Shown here piece by piece: positions 8,989-16,771 of a stretch of DNA of 64,000 nucleotides (positions are counted from its first letter, which is position 1; each line of letters opens with the position of its first letter). The stretch spans positions 434,001-498,000 of the forward strand of contig NZ_JAPEPO010000002.1 of assembly GCF_026340095.1 (NCBI RefSeq), written 5' to 3'. Source of the stretch: Streptomyces sp. NBC_01446 (GTDB lineage: Bacteria; Actinomycetota; Actinomycetes; Streptomycetales; Streptomycetaceae). Below the pieces are notes generated by a model. It made no database searches. It was not told the origin of the DNA and was given only the letters and a program-made list of their open reading frames with translations. The translations under genes were made by a program, and so were the position numbers.

Positions 8989-9117
8989 ATGTTCACAGCC
9001 ATCGCCGACGTTCTTCGTACCATCGCCGGCGCCATCGCCACCGTCGTCACCCTGCCCTTCCGAGCCGTCGCCCGCCTCTTCGGCGGGGCCGCCGACAGCG
9101 CACACGGCCGGCACTGA
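8989..9117 (+). CDS. LPFRAVARLF-type membrane micropeptide
   Basis: A 42-residue peptide: an N-terminal hydrophobic/amphipathic helix (TAIADVLRTIAGAIATVVTL), then the LPFRAVARLFGGAA motif seen in a small Streptomyces family of unknown function, and a short His-containing tail. The start is ATG 8989, with AGAGGAA at 8974-8980. The composition suggests peripheral or transmembrane insertion. A strong hairpin lies in its leader. It converges on the sigma-factor gene ending at 9142. Confidence 0.75.
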   Translation: MFTAIADVLRTIAGAIATVVTLPFRAVARLFGGAADSAHGRH

Positions 9118-9141
9118 AGACTCCGACGGCGCGTGCGTGCC

Positions 9142-9924
9142 TTACGCGGCAGGGTCCAGGGCCTGGTCGCGGACCGCGGCGCAGGTGCGGGTGATGATGC
9201 GGGAGACGTGCATCTGTGAGATGCCGAGTTGGTCGGCGATGTGTTGCTGGGTCATGTCTTCGAAGAAGCGGAGGTAGAGGACCGTGCGTTCGCGTTCGGG
9301 CAGCGCTTTGAGTGACTCCTTCGCAGCTTCGCGGTCTTCGGCCAGGGCAAAGCCCCCCTCGGTGTGGCCGAGGGTGTCGGCGAGGCTGTACCCGTTCTCG
9401 CCCGTGGTGGTCTGGGCGTCGAGGGACAGGGCGCTGTAGCTGTCGAGGGCCTCCATCCCGTCGCGCACCTCCTCAGCGCTCAGGCCTGTCTCGGCGGCCA
9501 ACTCCTCGATGCTGGGCTCGCCGCTGGTGCCCGGCTGCTCCTGGAGGCGGCGGCGCGCGGCACGGACCTGGCTGCGAAGGTCCTGCACCCGGCGCGGGAC
9601 CCGGACATCCCAGGTGTAATCCCGGAAGTGGCGGCGCAGTTCACCCCTGATCGTGGGAACCGCATACGGTTCGAAAGCACCCTGCTCGGGGTCGTAGCGA
9701 TTCACGGCTTTGAGCAGACCCATCGCGGCGACCTGCTGCAGGTCCTCCGCGTTCTCGCCCTTGTTGCGAAAGCGCCTGGCGATGCGGTGTGCCATCGGCA
9801 GCCACGCGTCGATCAGTTCCTCACACAGCACATCGTGTTCGGGGCCCGCATCACTGGCGGCCAGACGGTGAAACGCCTGCCCGGTGTCGGGGGAATCATC
9901 ATGCGGATGATCTGAGGCGGTCAT
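9142..9924 (-). CDS. RNA polymerase sigma factor, SigB/SigF/SigG family
   Basis: A 260-residue group 3 sigma factor. Region 2 contains AHRIARRFRNKGENAEDLQQ and AAMGLLKAVNRYDPEQGAFE, followed by the promoter-melting segment RHFRDYTWDVRVPRRVQDLR. Region 3 is IEELAAETGLSAEEV. Region 4 ends with a helix-turn-helix MTQQHIADQLGISQMHVSRI. Such factors direct general-stress and differentiation regulons in Streptomyces and are controlled by RsbW/RsbV-type partners; none is adjacent here. The start is ATG 9924, eight bases after GAGGAG (minus strand, 9933-9938). The frame is open upstream to 10029 but without similarity. Confidence 0.9.
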   Translation of the reverse strand: MTASDHPHDDSPDTGQAFHRLAASDAGPEHDVLCEELIDAWLPMAHRIARRFRNKGENAEDLQQVAAMGLLKAVNRYDPEQGAFEPYAVPTIRGELRRHFRDYTWDVRVPRRVQDLRSQVRAARRRLQEQPGTSGEPSIEELAAETGLSAEEVRDGMEALDSYSALSLDAQTTTGENGYSLADTLGHTEGGFALAEDREAAKESLKALPERERTVLYLRFFEDMTQQHIADQLGISQMHVSRIITRTCAAVRDQALDPAA

Positions 9925-10180
9925 CTTGCACACTCCTCGAGCTCGTGACGGCAAGGTCACTGCGAGAAGGGGGCCAGGCCTAGCCCGGGCATACCGCCTT
10001 CCCGCAGATGCGCCTGTGGTCCCAAGCACTTATGAGCGGCTGCCCCTCGCGGCCACTGACAAACAACCGGGCACGACCATCACGCACCCCTTCAAGATCC
10101 ATCCAAGGGGGTGTGCTGCCGTCCGACGTTCGGTTCCGGACCATCTTCGATGAAGAGGTACGTCCCGTCCCGATTGCTGA

Positions 10181-10490
10181 TCAGAGCCTTCGATACCCCG
10201 CGGCGAGTCCAGCCTCCCAGGCGCTCGCCGAAGAGTGCGCGGCGGCGATGTCGGTACGCGGCCAGGCCGCGGCCAGGGGGCGTATCTCCGTGGTGAACGG
10301 CAGGTGCTCGACGTGGCGCAGCCGCGATGGGTGGACGCCCGCGCCGGGACGGGTCTTCTCTGCGGCCCATGCCCTCATCGCCGGCACGACGATGCGACCG
10401 CGCTGGTGACTGGCCTCGGTGCACAGGCCGGTAACCACTCGTCCGCGTCGAACAGTGCGACGAGAGCCGTGTGGTCCAAGGCGGCAGTCT
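10181..10490 (-). pseudogene. PIN-like domain protein, frameshifted
   Basis: Reading leftward, one frame gives AALDHTALVALFDA, matching the N-terminus of a Streptomyces PIN-like family that opens with LDHTALLAL. The next frame continues VTGLCTEASHQRGRIVVPAM, then RAWAAEKTRPGAG and HVEHLPFTTEIRPLAA, to a stop at 10181. A single-base shift near 10445 separates the two parts. Homologues are small standalone PIN-like proteins, some in toxin-antitoxin pairs. No intact start with a ribosome site remains, and a transposase fragment lies immediately beyond. Confidence 0.45.
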
Positions 10491-10493
10491 GAC

Positions 10494-10574
10494 CTGAGGG
10501 AGACCCCGAACGCCATCCTGTACGTCAACCGCACGGGTATCCCGCGGGATTACCTGCTCCACGACTTCCCTCCA
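10494..10574 (+). pseudogene. IS5-family transposase fragment
   Basis: About 27 codons read LRETPNAILYVNRTGIPRDY then LLHDFPP. They match the N-terminal helix-turn-helix region of IS5-group (IS402-like) transposases, normally REVVNAILYVNRTGCxWRYLP. No ends or catalytic domain are present. It sits between the broken PIN-like gene and the SsgA-like gene and marks an old insertion or deletion. Confidence 0.6.
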
Positions 10575-10661
10575 TCCCAGACGCGTGAGCATGGCCCGGA
10601 GGGGCACACGGGGCGCAGGACTGGTTCTCACAGGTGCGGCTTAAGAGAAGGCGGGGCACGG

Positions 10662-11057
10662 GTGGACGGGGTGTGCGTGCGGGTGCCGATGTATCTACTC
10701 GACGATGTGGCGTCGTGGCGCGAGTTGGATGTCGAGTGCTGCTACCGGCCCGAGGACCCGTACGCGGTCCGGCTGGATTTCGGAGCGGGAGAGCAGGGAG
10801 CGGTGTGGCTCCTGTCCCGCGAGACGCTGGCGGCCGGGCTGCGCGGGCCCGCCGGAGACGGCGATGTCCACATCGCACCGGGTGACGGCGGCGATGTGTT
10901 CATCGCGCTGGGTGGCGGGGCGGGGGTGGCGCTGCTGACCACTCCCGCCGGAACCCTGGCCCGGTTCCTGGCCGCGACCGACGAGTTGGTGCCCGCGGGC
11001 ACGGAGGCGTCCCGCATCAACTGGGACAGGTGCATCCAAGAGTTCCTGTCGATCTGA
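10662..11057 (+). CDS. SsgA-like protein (SALP family)
   Basis: A 131-residue member of the actinomycete-specific SsgA/SALP family, which helps localise septum formation and cell-wall turnover during sporulation. Family features are VECCYRPEDPYAVRLDF, the aromatic/acidic core GAVWLLSRETLAAGL, GDVHIAPGDGGDVFIAL, and a C-terminal helix ARFLAATDELVPAGTE. The start is taken as GTG 10662; the frame is open further left into the transposase fragment, so upstream residues are not native. The ribosome site is weak (GGCGGGG), which could mean the native promoter and start were disturbed. Confidence 0.8.
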   Translation: MDGVCVRVPMYLLDDVASWRELDVECCYRPEDPYAVRLDFGAGEQGAVWLLSRETLAAGLRGPAGDGDVHIAPGDGGDVFIALGGGAGVALLTTPAGTLARFLAATDELVPAGTEASRINWDRCIQEFLSI

Positions 11058-11511
11058 GCGGTGACGCGGTCGCAGCCTGCTTCGCCGACAGCCGCCCGAT
11101 CTCCCGCCGGCGGCTCGTCCGGGGTGAGCATCCGCGAAGGCACGGGATGCACCGCCGACGTAGACGAAAGGTACGTCGCCTCACGCGAGCCGGTGCCCCA
11201 TATTCCCCGATGCGCTGTTCGATGGCCGCGAAGCCACTCCATGCTCGCTCGGACGCACACACCCGTCACATCGGGCGCCCGCACTCCCCCGGACTCGTCT
11301 GACAGCGGCCGAGAGAGGCGGGAGGCCCGTCACCTGGAGCATCGCCACATCCTCCTCGCCGTCAGCGCGATTCCTGTCGCAGGCGGAACAGTCGCCGAGG
11401 CACACTGGGCCAAGCGGGGCCGAGGGCATCCGCGCGCGATGGGGCAGCTGGAAACCCGCAACCGGCAGGTGACTTCTCCGGCCGCCGTACTGGCGAAGGA
11501 AGTGTGCTTCC
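11058..11511. other. Intergenic stretch
   Basis: Open frames exist, but none is recognisable or has a good ribosome site. It precedes the YihY-type gene and probably holds its promoter. Confidence 0.4.
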
Positions 11512-12333
11512 GTGGCCGGAGAACGGATCGGGACTCAGGTGAAGAGGCTGGGCCGGCAGGTGGTGGAGGCCGCCAGGAGCGTGTGGCGTGCCGGTCGTGA
11601 GGTCGAACTGCTGCACCGCGCGATGGCGTTCGCCACCCTGTTCTTCGTCACGCTGGTGCCTCTTCTGGTCGTGATCGCGGCGGCATTACCGTCCCGTGGA
11701 AGCGGCATCGCGGATTGGATTGCCGAAGGTCTGGGCGTGTCCGGCAGCTCGGCCCACGCTGTGGACGAGCTGTTCGCCTCCCGCCAAACCGTCCTCAGCA
11801 CCACCACCGCGCTGGGCCTGGTCGGCCTCGCCGTATTCGGGATTTCGCTGATGGCCGCAGTCCAAACCGCCTACGAGCGGATCTGGCAGCTGCCGTCAGG
11901 CGCCTGGCACACGCTGTGGCGCCAAGTTCTCGGCCTGGCCGGACTGATCGCCCTGATCCTCCTCAGTACATGGCACGGCATGCCCTGGCCCAGCGCCGCT
12001 GCATCGACAGCTCCCCGCATCGCGGTGGGCGCCTGCGGCGGCGTGCTCTACTTCTGGTGGCTGCAACACCTCCTCCTCGGATCGCGCGTCACCTGGCTGC
12101 GCCTGTTGCCTGGCGCGTTGGCGACCGTGGCCGCCTTCGCCGGCCTCCGACTCTTCTCCGAACTGGTTTTCGCGCCGCTGATCGTGTCCAACGCGGTCTC
12201 CTACGGCGCAGTCGGCACCATCCTGGTGGTGCAGTCCTGGCTCGTCGGCGTCGGCTACACCGTGTACGGAGGCGCGCTCGTCGGCCGTCTCGGCCAAGCA
12301 CGTCACCACCCTGCCCCCCGCCACGCCCCGTGA
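11512..12333 (+). CDS. YihY/virulence factor BrkB family membrane protein
   Basis: A 273-residue integral membrane protein of the YihY/BrkB (formerly called RNase BN) family. After a short basic N-terminus come about six membrane segments. They include AMAFATLFFVTLVPLLVVI, TALGLVGLAVFGISLMAAVQ, VLGLAGLIALILLST and GTILVVQSWLVGVGYTVYGG. The cytosolic motif AYERIWQ is typical. Function is unknown in the family. The start GTG 11512 follows GAAGGA. Length is slightly short but complete. Confidence 0.85.
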   Translation: MAGERIGTQVKRLGRQVVEAARSVWRAGREVELLHRAMAFATLFFVTLVPLLVVIAAALPSRGSGIADWIAEGLGVSGSSAHAVDELFASRQTVLSTTTALGLVGLAVFGISLMAAVQTAYERIWQLPSGAWHTLWRQVLGLAGLIALILLSTWHGMPWPSAAASTAPRIAVGACGGVLYFWWLQHLLLGSRVTWLRLLPGALATVAAFAGLRLFSELVFAPLIVSNAVSYGAVGTILVVQSWLVGVGYTVYGGALVGRLGQARHHPAPRHAP

Positions 12334-12551
12334 GTTCCCGCGCCAAAGCCGCAACCGCCGCGCGGTCGCCCACGAGCGGTCGGCGCCACCACCCGTCGTT
12401 GTCGTGAGCGCGACCCGTTGAGGAGCGGTGACCGCACGGCTGTACCGGGGCAGCCGTGGCGCTTTCCGACCTTGTGCAACGCAGGACGCCGGGACGCTGT
12501 TGCGGGCCCAGCACGATGCGCGGACCTTGAACCTGACGAGAGGAGGCTGCC

Positions 12552-13049
12552 ATGAGCAAACCCCAGGAGAGCGACACCTCCCGGAGCGACGGGGAGGAGC
12601 TGGAGCGGTCCGCCAAGGCGCGGAACATCGTGGCGCCCACACCCTCTGCGGTCGAGATCGACCGCCGACGCATACCCGTGGTGTGCGGCGGCGCACACTC
12701 GGGCGGCAGCCTGTCGATCAACGCTCTCGACCTGGCCCGGATCAGGCAACTGTGACTGCGGAACGGGCAATGGGGCGGGCACCAACGACTGTCCGCCGGG
12801 TGGATCGAGGAGATGTGACGGCCCTGCCCGGTCAAGCTCAACTACGGGCTGTCGTGGTGGCTGAACGACCACCGCACGGTCTGGCCCAAGGCCCCGTTCA
12901 CCGGGCGCTGCGCCCGAGGAAACAGCGGCGCCCACCTGCTTTGGGTCGACCCCGCACGGGACCTGGTGGTGAGCTCGCGCTGGGGAGCAGACGTCGAGTC
13001 ACTACTCACTGAAGTGTCCGACGCAATCGATCCAACGCGGCCAGCCTGA
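12552..13049 (+). pseudogene. Serine hydrolase (class C beta-lactamase-like) remnant
   Basis: From about codon 32 the frame reads SAVEIDRRRIPVVCGGAHSG then GSLSINALDLARIRQL, followed by TGA (12753-12755). It continues in phase as LRNGQWGGHQRLSAGWIEEM, a second TGA (12816-12818), then PCPVKLNYGLSWWLN and GNSGAHLLWVDPARDLVVSS, ending at 13047. This is the C-terminal third of a serine hydrolase of the beta-lactamase/esterase fold; the SxxK and YxN catalytic part is missing. A good AGGAGG at 12541-12546 precedes the ATG at 12552, so the first ~30 unrelated codons could be translated as a 67-residue peptide. Confidence 0.65.
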
Positions 13050-13350
13050 ACATGCCCGTGGCGGCCCCGCCTGCATCCAACTCCTTCGAAGATCGATTAC
13101 GGACATCGCTCAGGGTGTCGCGGAGGTCGAAGAGAGCCATGTCCGCGTCCGTGCCGCCGGCGGCGGAACCAGTGGCCAGACCAGTGAGGATCCGCACGCT
13201 GGCCTTGATGCCGAGAGAGACACGAACGTGCTGCAGGCGCCGCAGCGGTACGTCGCACCGGACGATTTGTCGCCGGTCAAGTTCCCGCTCGGGGTGTGGC
13301 CGGCTGACCAGCGCCGCAGCTAAAACAGCGGCCAGCTCGAGGGCGAGCAC
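13006..13350 (-). CDS. Hypothetical ORF (uncertain)
   Basis: A 114-codon open frame, hydrophobic at the start (LALELAAVLAAALV) and charged towards the end. It is not recognised as any family, and its end overlaps the serine-hydrolase remnant on the other strand. It could be a chance frame. Confidence 0.25.
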   Translation of the reverse strand: MLALELAAVLAAALVSRPHPERELDRRQIVRCDVPLRRLQHVRVSLGIKASVRILTGLATGSAAGGTDADMALFDLRDTLSDVRNRSSKELDAGGAATGMFRLAALDRLRRTLQ

Positions 13351-13459
13351 CTTGGGAAGGCTCGTTCAAGACATGCTCCCGCCCAAGAGCTGACACGCTC
13401 GCGCACCAGCCCCGCGGATCCTCGGCCGGACGCCATGAAGGACGTCCGGCCTTCCGCCG

Positions 13460-13681
13460 TCAGTCGGCGTCCTTGCCCATCGCTCGCAGGACCGCTTGGC
13501 GGGCCTCGTAGAAGTCGACGTCCGAGACGTCCGGGTCTTCCTCCACCTCGCTCAGCCAGTCCTCCATCTCCTGGGGCTGCCACAGGTCGAAGCCCTGGGG
13601 GATGGAGAGCGTCGTGGTGCTTGCACGCAGCTGCTCCACCGCAGCGGCTTCCTGCACACCGCGAGTGCTCACCTCGGTCAC
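13460..13681 (-). CDS. Small hypothetical acidic protein
   Basis: A 73-residue protein of unknown family with an acidic, Trp-containing core (IPQGFDLWQPQEMEDWLSEV) and a short C-terminal helix DVDFYEARQAVLRAMG. The start is placed at GTG 13681, with GGAAGG a suitable distance upstream. The frame is open to 13765, so a longer form is possible. No signal or membrane segment is seen. Confidence 0.5.
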   Translation of the reverse strand: MTEVSTRGVQEAAAVEQLRASTTTLSIPQGFDLWQPQEMEDWLSEVEEDPDVSDVDFYEARQAVLRAMGKDAD

Positions 13682-14040
13682 CGCGCCACGTCCTTCCGGT
13701 TCATAGGGGAACGGACGGGCGACCTTGCCAGACACATACCGGATGTGTCCAAAACGGCCCGGCACCCGCTTCTTTCACGAGCCTTCTCCGAGATCGAGCA
13801 GTGCCTTCAGCAGTCCGCTGTATGCGGCTTTTTAGACGATGATGTGCAGTCCTACGTATCCGTGCACTGAGTGACGGAACTGCACGCCCCGCCACCCCGG
13901 CCGGACGCCCGATCGAGCACGGCCCCGCGACAGCGACGTTCAACGAGATGCCCACCCTCATCGGCACCGCAGCCCTGGCGATGCGGGCCGAAAGCCACTT
14001 CGACATGTAGATCCCCCAGGAGCGGCGACGGCTTAGGCTC
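13682..14040. other. Region left of the IS607-type element
   Basis: No intact gene. A short frame ending near 14010 (PIEHGPATATFNEMPTLIGT) looks like the C-terminus of a protein I cannot identify. The last ~60 bases before the recombinase gene become AT-rich, which probably marks the left end of the mobile element. Confidence 0.35.
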
Positions 14041-14083
14041 ACTAATTTGATTAAAAATCCTCAGTGATCGTAGAGTGGTTGTC

Positions 14084-14701
14084 ATGGAGCTTCTTCGACT
14101 CTCAAAGGCCGCTAAGCGTCTTGGAGTTCACCCCGTGACGCTTCGTCTTTGGGCTGACTCGGGGAAGATTCCTGTGACTTGGGTTGGCCGTGAGCGTAGG
14201 TTTTCCTCGACCGACGTCGAGGCGATGAAGGTCTCGACCGGCGGAGAGCGTGTACGCCTGGAGGGCCTGTATGTGCGTGTCTCCGGCTCCAGTGGACAAG
14301 AATCTTCGTTGGAAGCCCAGGAGAGCGAGCTGCGGGCCACTTCCGCTGGCCAGATCGTGAAGGTTTTCCGTGACAGGGCCTCGGGCCTGCGGGAGGACCG
14401 TCCCGGCCTCAACCGGTTGCTGCGAGCCGTCGCTGACGGATCGGTGACGGTCGTGCGTGTCACTCATGAGGACCGGCTTGCACGGTTCGGTGTCGGATGG
14501 CTCAAGCATCTGCTCGGCGTGCATGGCGCCACCCTCGATGTGCTGCATCCGAAGAAGCTCGGCGGCCGGGATGAACTTCTCGAAGACTTCGTGTCGCTGG
14601 TCACCACGTTCGCCGGGCGTCTGTACGGGATGCGGTCGGCTGAGAACCGGCGTCGCCTGCTGGCCGAGTCCGGCCAGTGCAAAGCCGGTGATAGCCAATG
14701 A
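14084..14701 (+). CDS. tnpA: IS607-family serine recombinase TnpA
   Basis: A 205-residue transposase. Residues ~1-50 are a MerR-type helix-turn-helix (LLRLSKAAKRLGVHPVTLRL, with RERRFSSTDVEAMK). Residues ~60-190 are a resolvase domain with the catalytic serine in LYVRVSGSSGQESSLEAQE, the FRDRASGLREDRPGLNRLL core and the HEDRLARFG motif. IS607 TnpA cuts and joins DNA as a serine recombinase. ATG 14084 is preferred; GTG 14075 is in frame. Its stop overlaps the tnpB start (ATGA), implying translational coupling. Confidence 0.9.
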   Translation: MELLRLSKAAKRLGVHPVTLRLWADSGKIPVTWVGRERRFSSTDVEAMKVSTGGERVRLEGLYVRVSGSSGQESSLEAQESELRATSAGQIVKVFRDRASGLREDRPGLNRLLRAVADGSVTVVRVTHEDRLARFGVGWLKHLLGVHGATLDVLHPKKLGGRDELLEDFVSLVTTFAGRLYGMRSAENRRRLLAESGQCKAGDSQ

Positions 14702-16674
14702 GCCGGAAGGTGCCGCTCGCCGACGGTGAGACCTCACGCACCGCGTGTGCCCGCGCCCTTGTGCGCGCAGGCGTGGACGAGAAGACCGGCGAACTGCTGT
14801 CCCAGTCCGTGCTGGCCGAACGCATCGGCTGGTGTGCCGACTTGGCGGCGGGCCTGGTCTCCACGCTGCTCGGCGAGCACTGGAACGCCACCGATGTTGA
14901 TGTTCTCGCTTCTGGTGAGGACGCTGGGGGCCGGAAGCTGCCGTCGAACGCGTGGATGGCTTTGCGACGTCTCGGCTGGACCGTCGCTCCGGCCGAGGGC
15001 GTGAAGGTCAACGACCGGATCGTACGCATGGCCCAGGAGCAGGCCGGGCGCACTCTGCGCTCGGCGAAGTGGCGCGCTGACCTGACCGCCGGGGTGATCG
15101 CGACTTGGCCGGACGACCCGGAAAAGCGCACTCCAGCAGAGTGGGACGCCGTACGCGATGCCGTGCCAGGCGGCCGGCATTTGCCGTCCAGCATCATCAA
15201 GGGCCGTACCCGGCAGATCACCAAGTACTGGCAGGCCAACGGTCGTTTACCAGTTGATGTGTTCGAGGCCGAAGGCGCGCCTGGGGCGGCGCGGATGCTG
15301 TTGCTGTCGGCGTGCGATGGGCAGCAGGCCGTCGTCTCACGCGGCGAGAGCGATCCGCAGCGGGCTCTGCTGCGGATCCAGCTGCCCACCCGACCCGATC
15401 CGCAGGCGTATGCGGACTGGACGTGGGTGGAGTGCACCATGTCGCTGCCCCCGACGGTGCCCGCCTGGGCGGTGTTGCACCTTCCCACCCTGCGCATCGC
15501 GGGCGGGAAGGTACGTGCTGATGTGGCCTACACCCACGCCGTGCCCAAGGCTCGGCGCACCGGGCACACGGTCGCGCTCGGCGTGGACTGGGGCCTGAAC
15601 ACCCTCCTGTCCGCTGGTACGGCCCGTGTCCACGACGATGGGCGTATCACCGCCCTCGGGCATGGCGCCCAGTTCCGGACCGCCGGAGTGCTGGCCAAGC
15701 AGCACCGGCTCCGTCGTCTGTCCGAGCACCTGCACACCAAGGCCGACCACTACCAGCGGCTCATAGGCGAGAACGAACAGCACCCGCTGGCCGACAGGCA
15801 CCAGGCGCTGCGCGACGAGATCCGCTTCGTGTCCGCACGCCGCTCGAACCTGAACGACGCCCTGGCGTGGGCTGCCGCACGGTGGACCGTCGACCAGGCC
15901 ACCGCCGCCGGGGCGAGCGTGATCTACGTTGAAGACCTGCGCTCGATGGAAGCCAAGGGCATGGGCCGCACCATGAACACGCGCCTCTCCCAAGCCGTCC
16001 GCGGGCAGATCACCGACCACATGCGACACCTTGCCGCGGAGGCCGGCATCGCCGTGGTCACCGTCCCAGCCCGCAACACCTCCAAACACTGCCCGCGGTG
16101 CCTCACCCCACTCAGGCACCGCAAAGCCCCCGACCGGCCCACCACTGCGGGCTGGAAGTGGGCCATCTGCCCCAGCCAGTCCTGTGGCTGGCAGGGAGAC
16201 CGCGACCAGGGCGCCTGGCGCCGCATCGCAGCACGCGGCCTGGCCCACCAGTCCAAGACCGTCATCGACAAATCCAGCGGAACCATGGCGATCCGCACGG
16301 TAGTCGACAAGCTCGAAACCAAAGCAGCGGTCACCCCGACCACCGAGTCCAGCCGGAAAGACCGGTCGAAGACCGGACCCACCCGGCGCCACACCTCACG
16401 CCCCGCGCCCAGGCGACGCAGGGCACCCTCCCCAGCAGCCCGCCCGTGCGGTCCTGCTGGCAAGCGTCCGGAGGGACACGCGCCAACGGACCGGACCCGG
16501 CTGCTCCGAGCGGCCCACCGGCACCAGGACGTGACGACGACCAGCACACCCACCACTGGCCACCGGCCGAGAGGGGCAGCACTGGGCGCGGGATTCCATC
16601 TCCACGCCCATGCCACCCCACCACGATGGGAAGCGATCCCGGAAACTCAATCCGACTCAGGATCGCTTAGCTGA
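14698..16674 (+). CDS. tnpB: TnpB RNA-guided nuclease, long form
   Basis: A 658-residue TnpB-family protein, much longer than the usual ~400. Residues ~1-280 lack obvious similarity to the compact TnpB N-terminus. The split RuvC nuclease follows: GVDWGLNTL with Asp297, VEDLRSMEAKG with Glu412, and WQGDRDQGAWRRIAARG with Asp501/Asp503. A zinc-binding CPRC...CPSQSC lies before the last motif. The final ~130 residues (from about 530) are Arg/Pro/Thr-rich, low complexity and probably not part of the fold. That DNA may instead template the guide (omega) RNA, which in TnpB systems overlaps the 3' end. All three acidic residues are present, so activity is plausible. Confidence 0.85.
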   Translation: MSRKVPLADGETSRTACARALVRAGVDEKTGELLSQSVLAERIGWCADLAAGLVSTLLGEHWNATDVDVLASGEDAGGRKLPSNAWMALRRLGWTVAPAEGVKVNDRIVRMAQEQAGRTLRSAKWRADLTAGVIATWPDDPEKRTPAEWDAVRDAVPGGRHLPSSIIKGRTRQITKYWQANGRLPVDVFEAEGAPGAARMLLLSACDGQQAVVSRGESDPQRALLRIQLPTRPDPQAYADWTWVECTMSLPPTVPAWAVLHLPTLRIAGGKVRADVAYTHAVPKARRTGHTVALGVDWGLNTLLSAGTARVHDDGRITALGHGAQFRTAGVLAKQHRLRRLSEHLHTKADHYQRLIGENEQHPLADRHQALRDEIRFVSARRSNLNDALAWAAARWTVDQATAAGASVIYVEDLRSMEAKGMGRTMNTRLSQAVRGQITDHMRHLAAEAGIAVVTVPARNTSKHCPRCLTPLRHRKAPDRPTTAGWKWAICPSQSCGWQGDRDQGAWRRIAARGLAHQSKTVIDKSSGTMAIRTVVDKLETKAAVTPTTESSRKDRSKTGPTRRHTSRPAPRRRRAPSPAARPCGPAGKRPEGHAPTDRTRLLRAAHRHQDVTTTSTPTTGHRPRGAALGAGFHLHAHATPPRWEAIPETQSDSGSLS

Positions 16675-16771
16675 TCAGAGACGCTACTGCCGTCGGTCAG
16701 CAGCAACTCGCTTGTTGACCAGGGGCAGGGGGATCCGGGGTCTGGTGATCCCGGGGATCAGGGGGTGACGC

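Larger units (their letters stand above)
14041..16685 (+). mobile_element. IS607-type element (serine recombinase + TnpB)
   Basis: The element contains a MerR-headed serine recombinase gene overlapping a long tnpB gene. IS607 elements have no terminal inverted repeats and insert with minimal target preference, so the ends are estimates. The left boundary is put at the AT-rich stretch around 14041-14070, and the right just after the tnpB stop, where sequence resembling the left side (CTCAG...GATC) recurs. The gene pair looks complete. Confidence 0.75.

Noticed and set aside
12552..12755. 67-residue gene with a strong ribosome site
   Set aside because: Its second half is clearly serine hydrolase sequence interrupted by a stop, so it is listed as part of a pseudogene and not as an independent gene.
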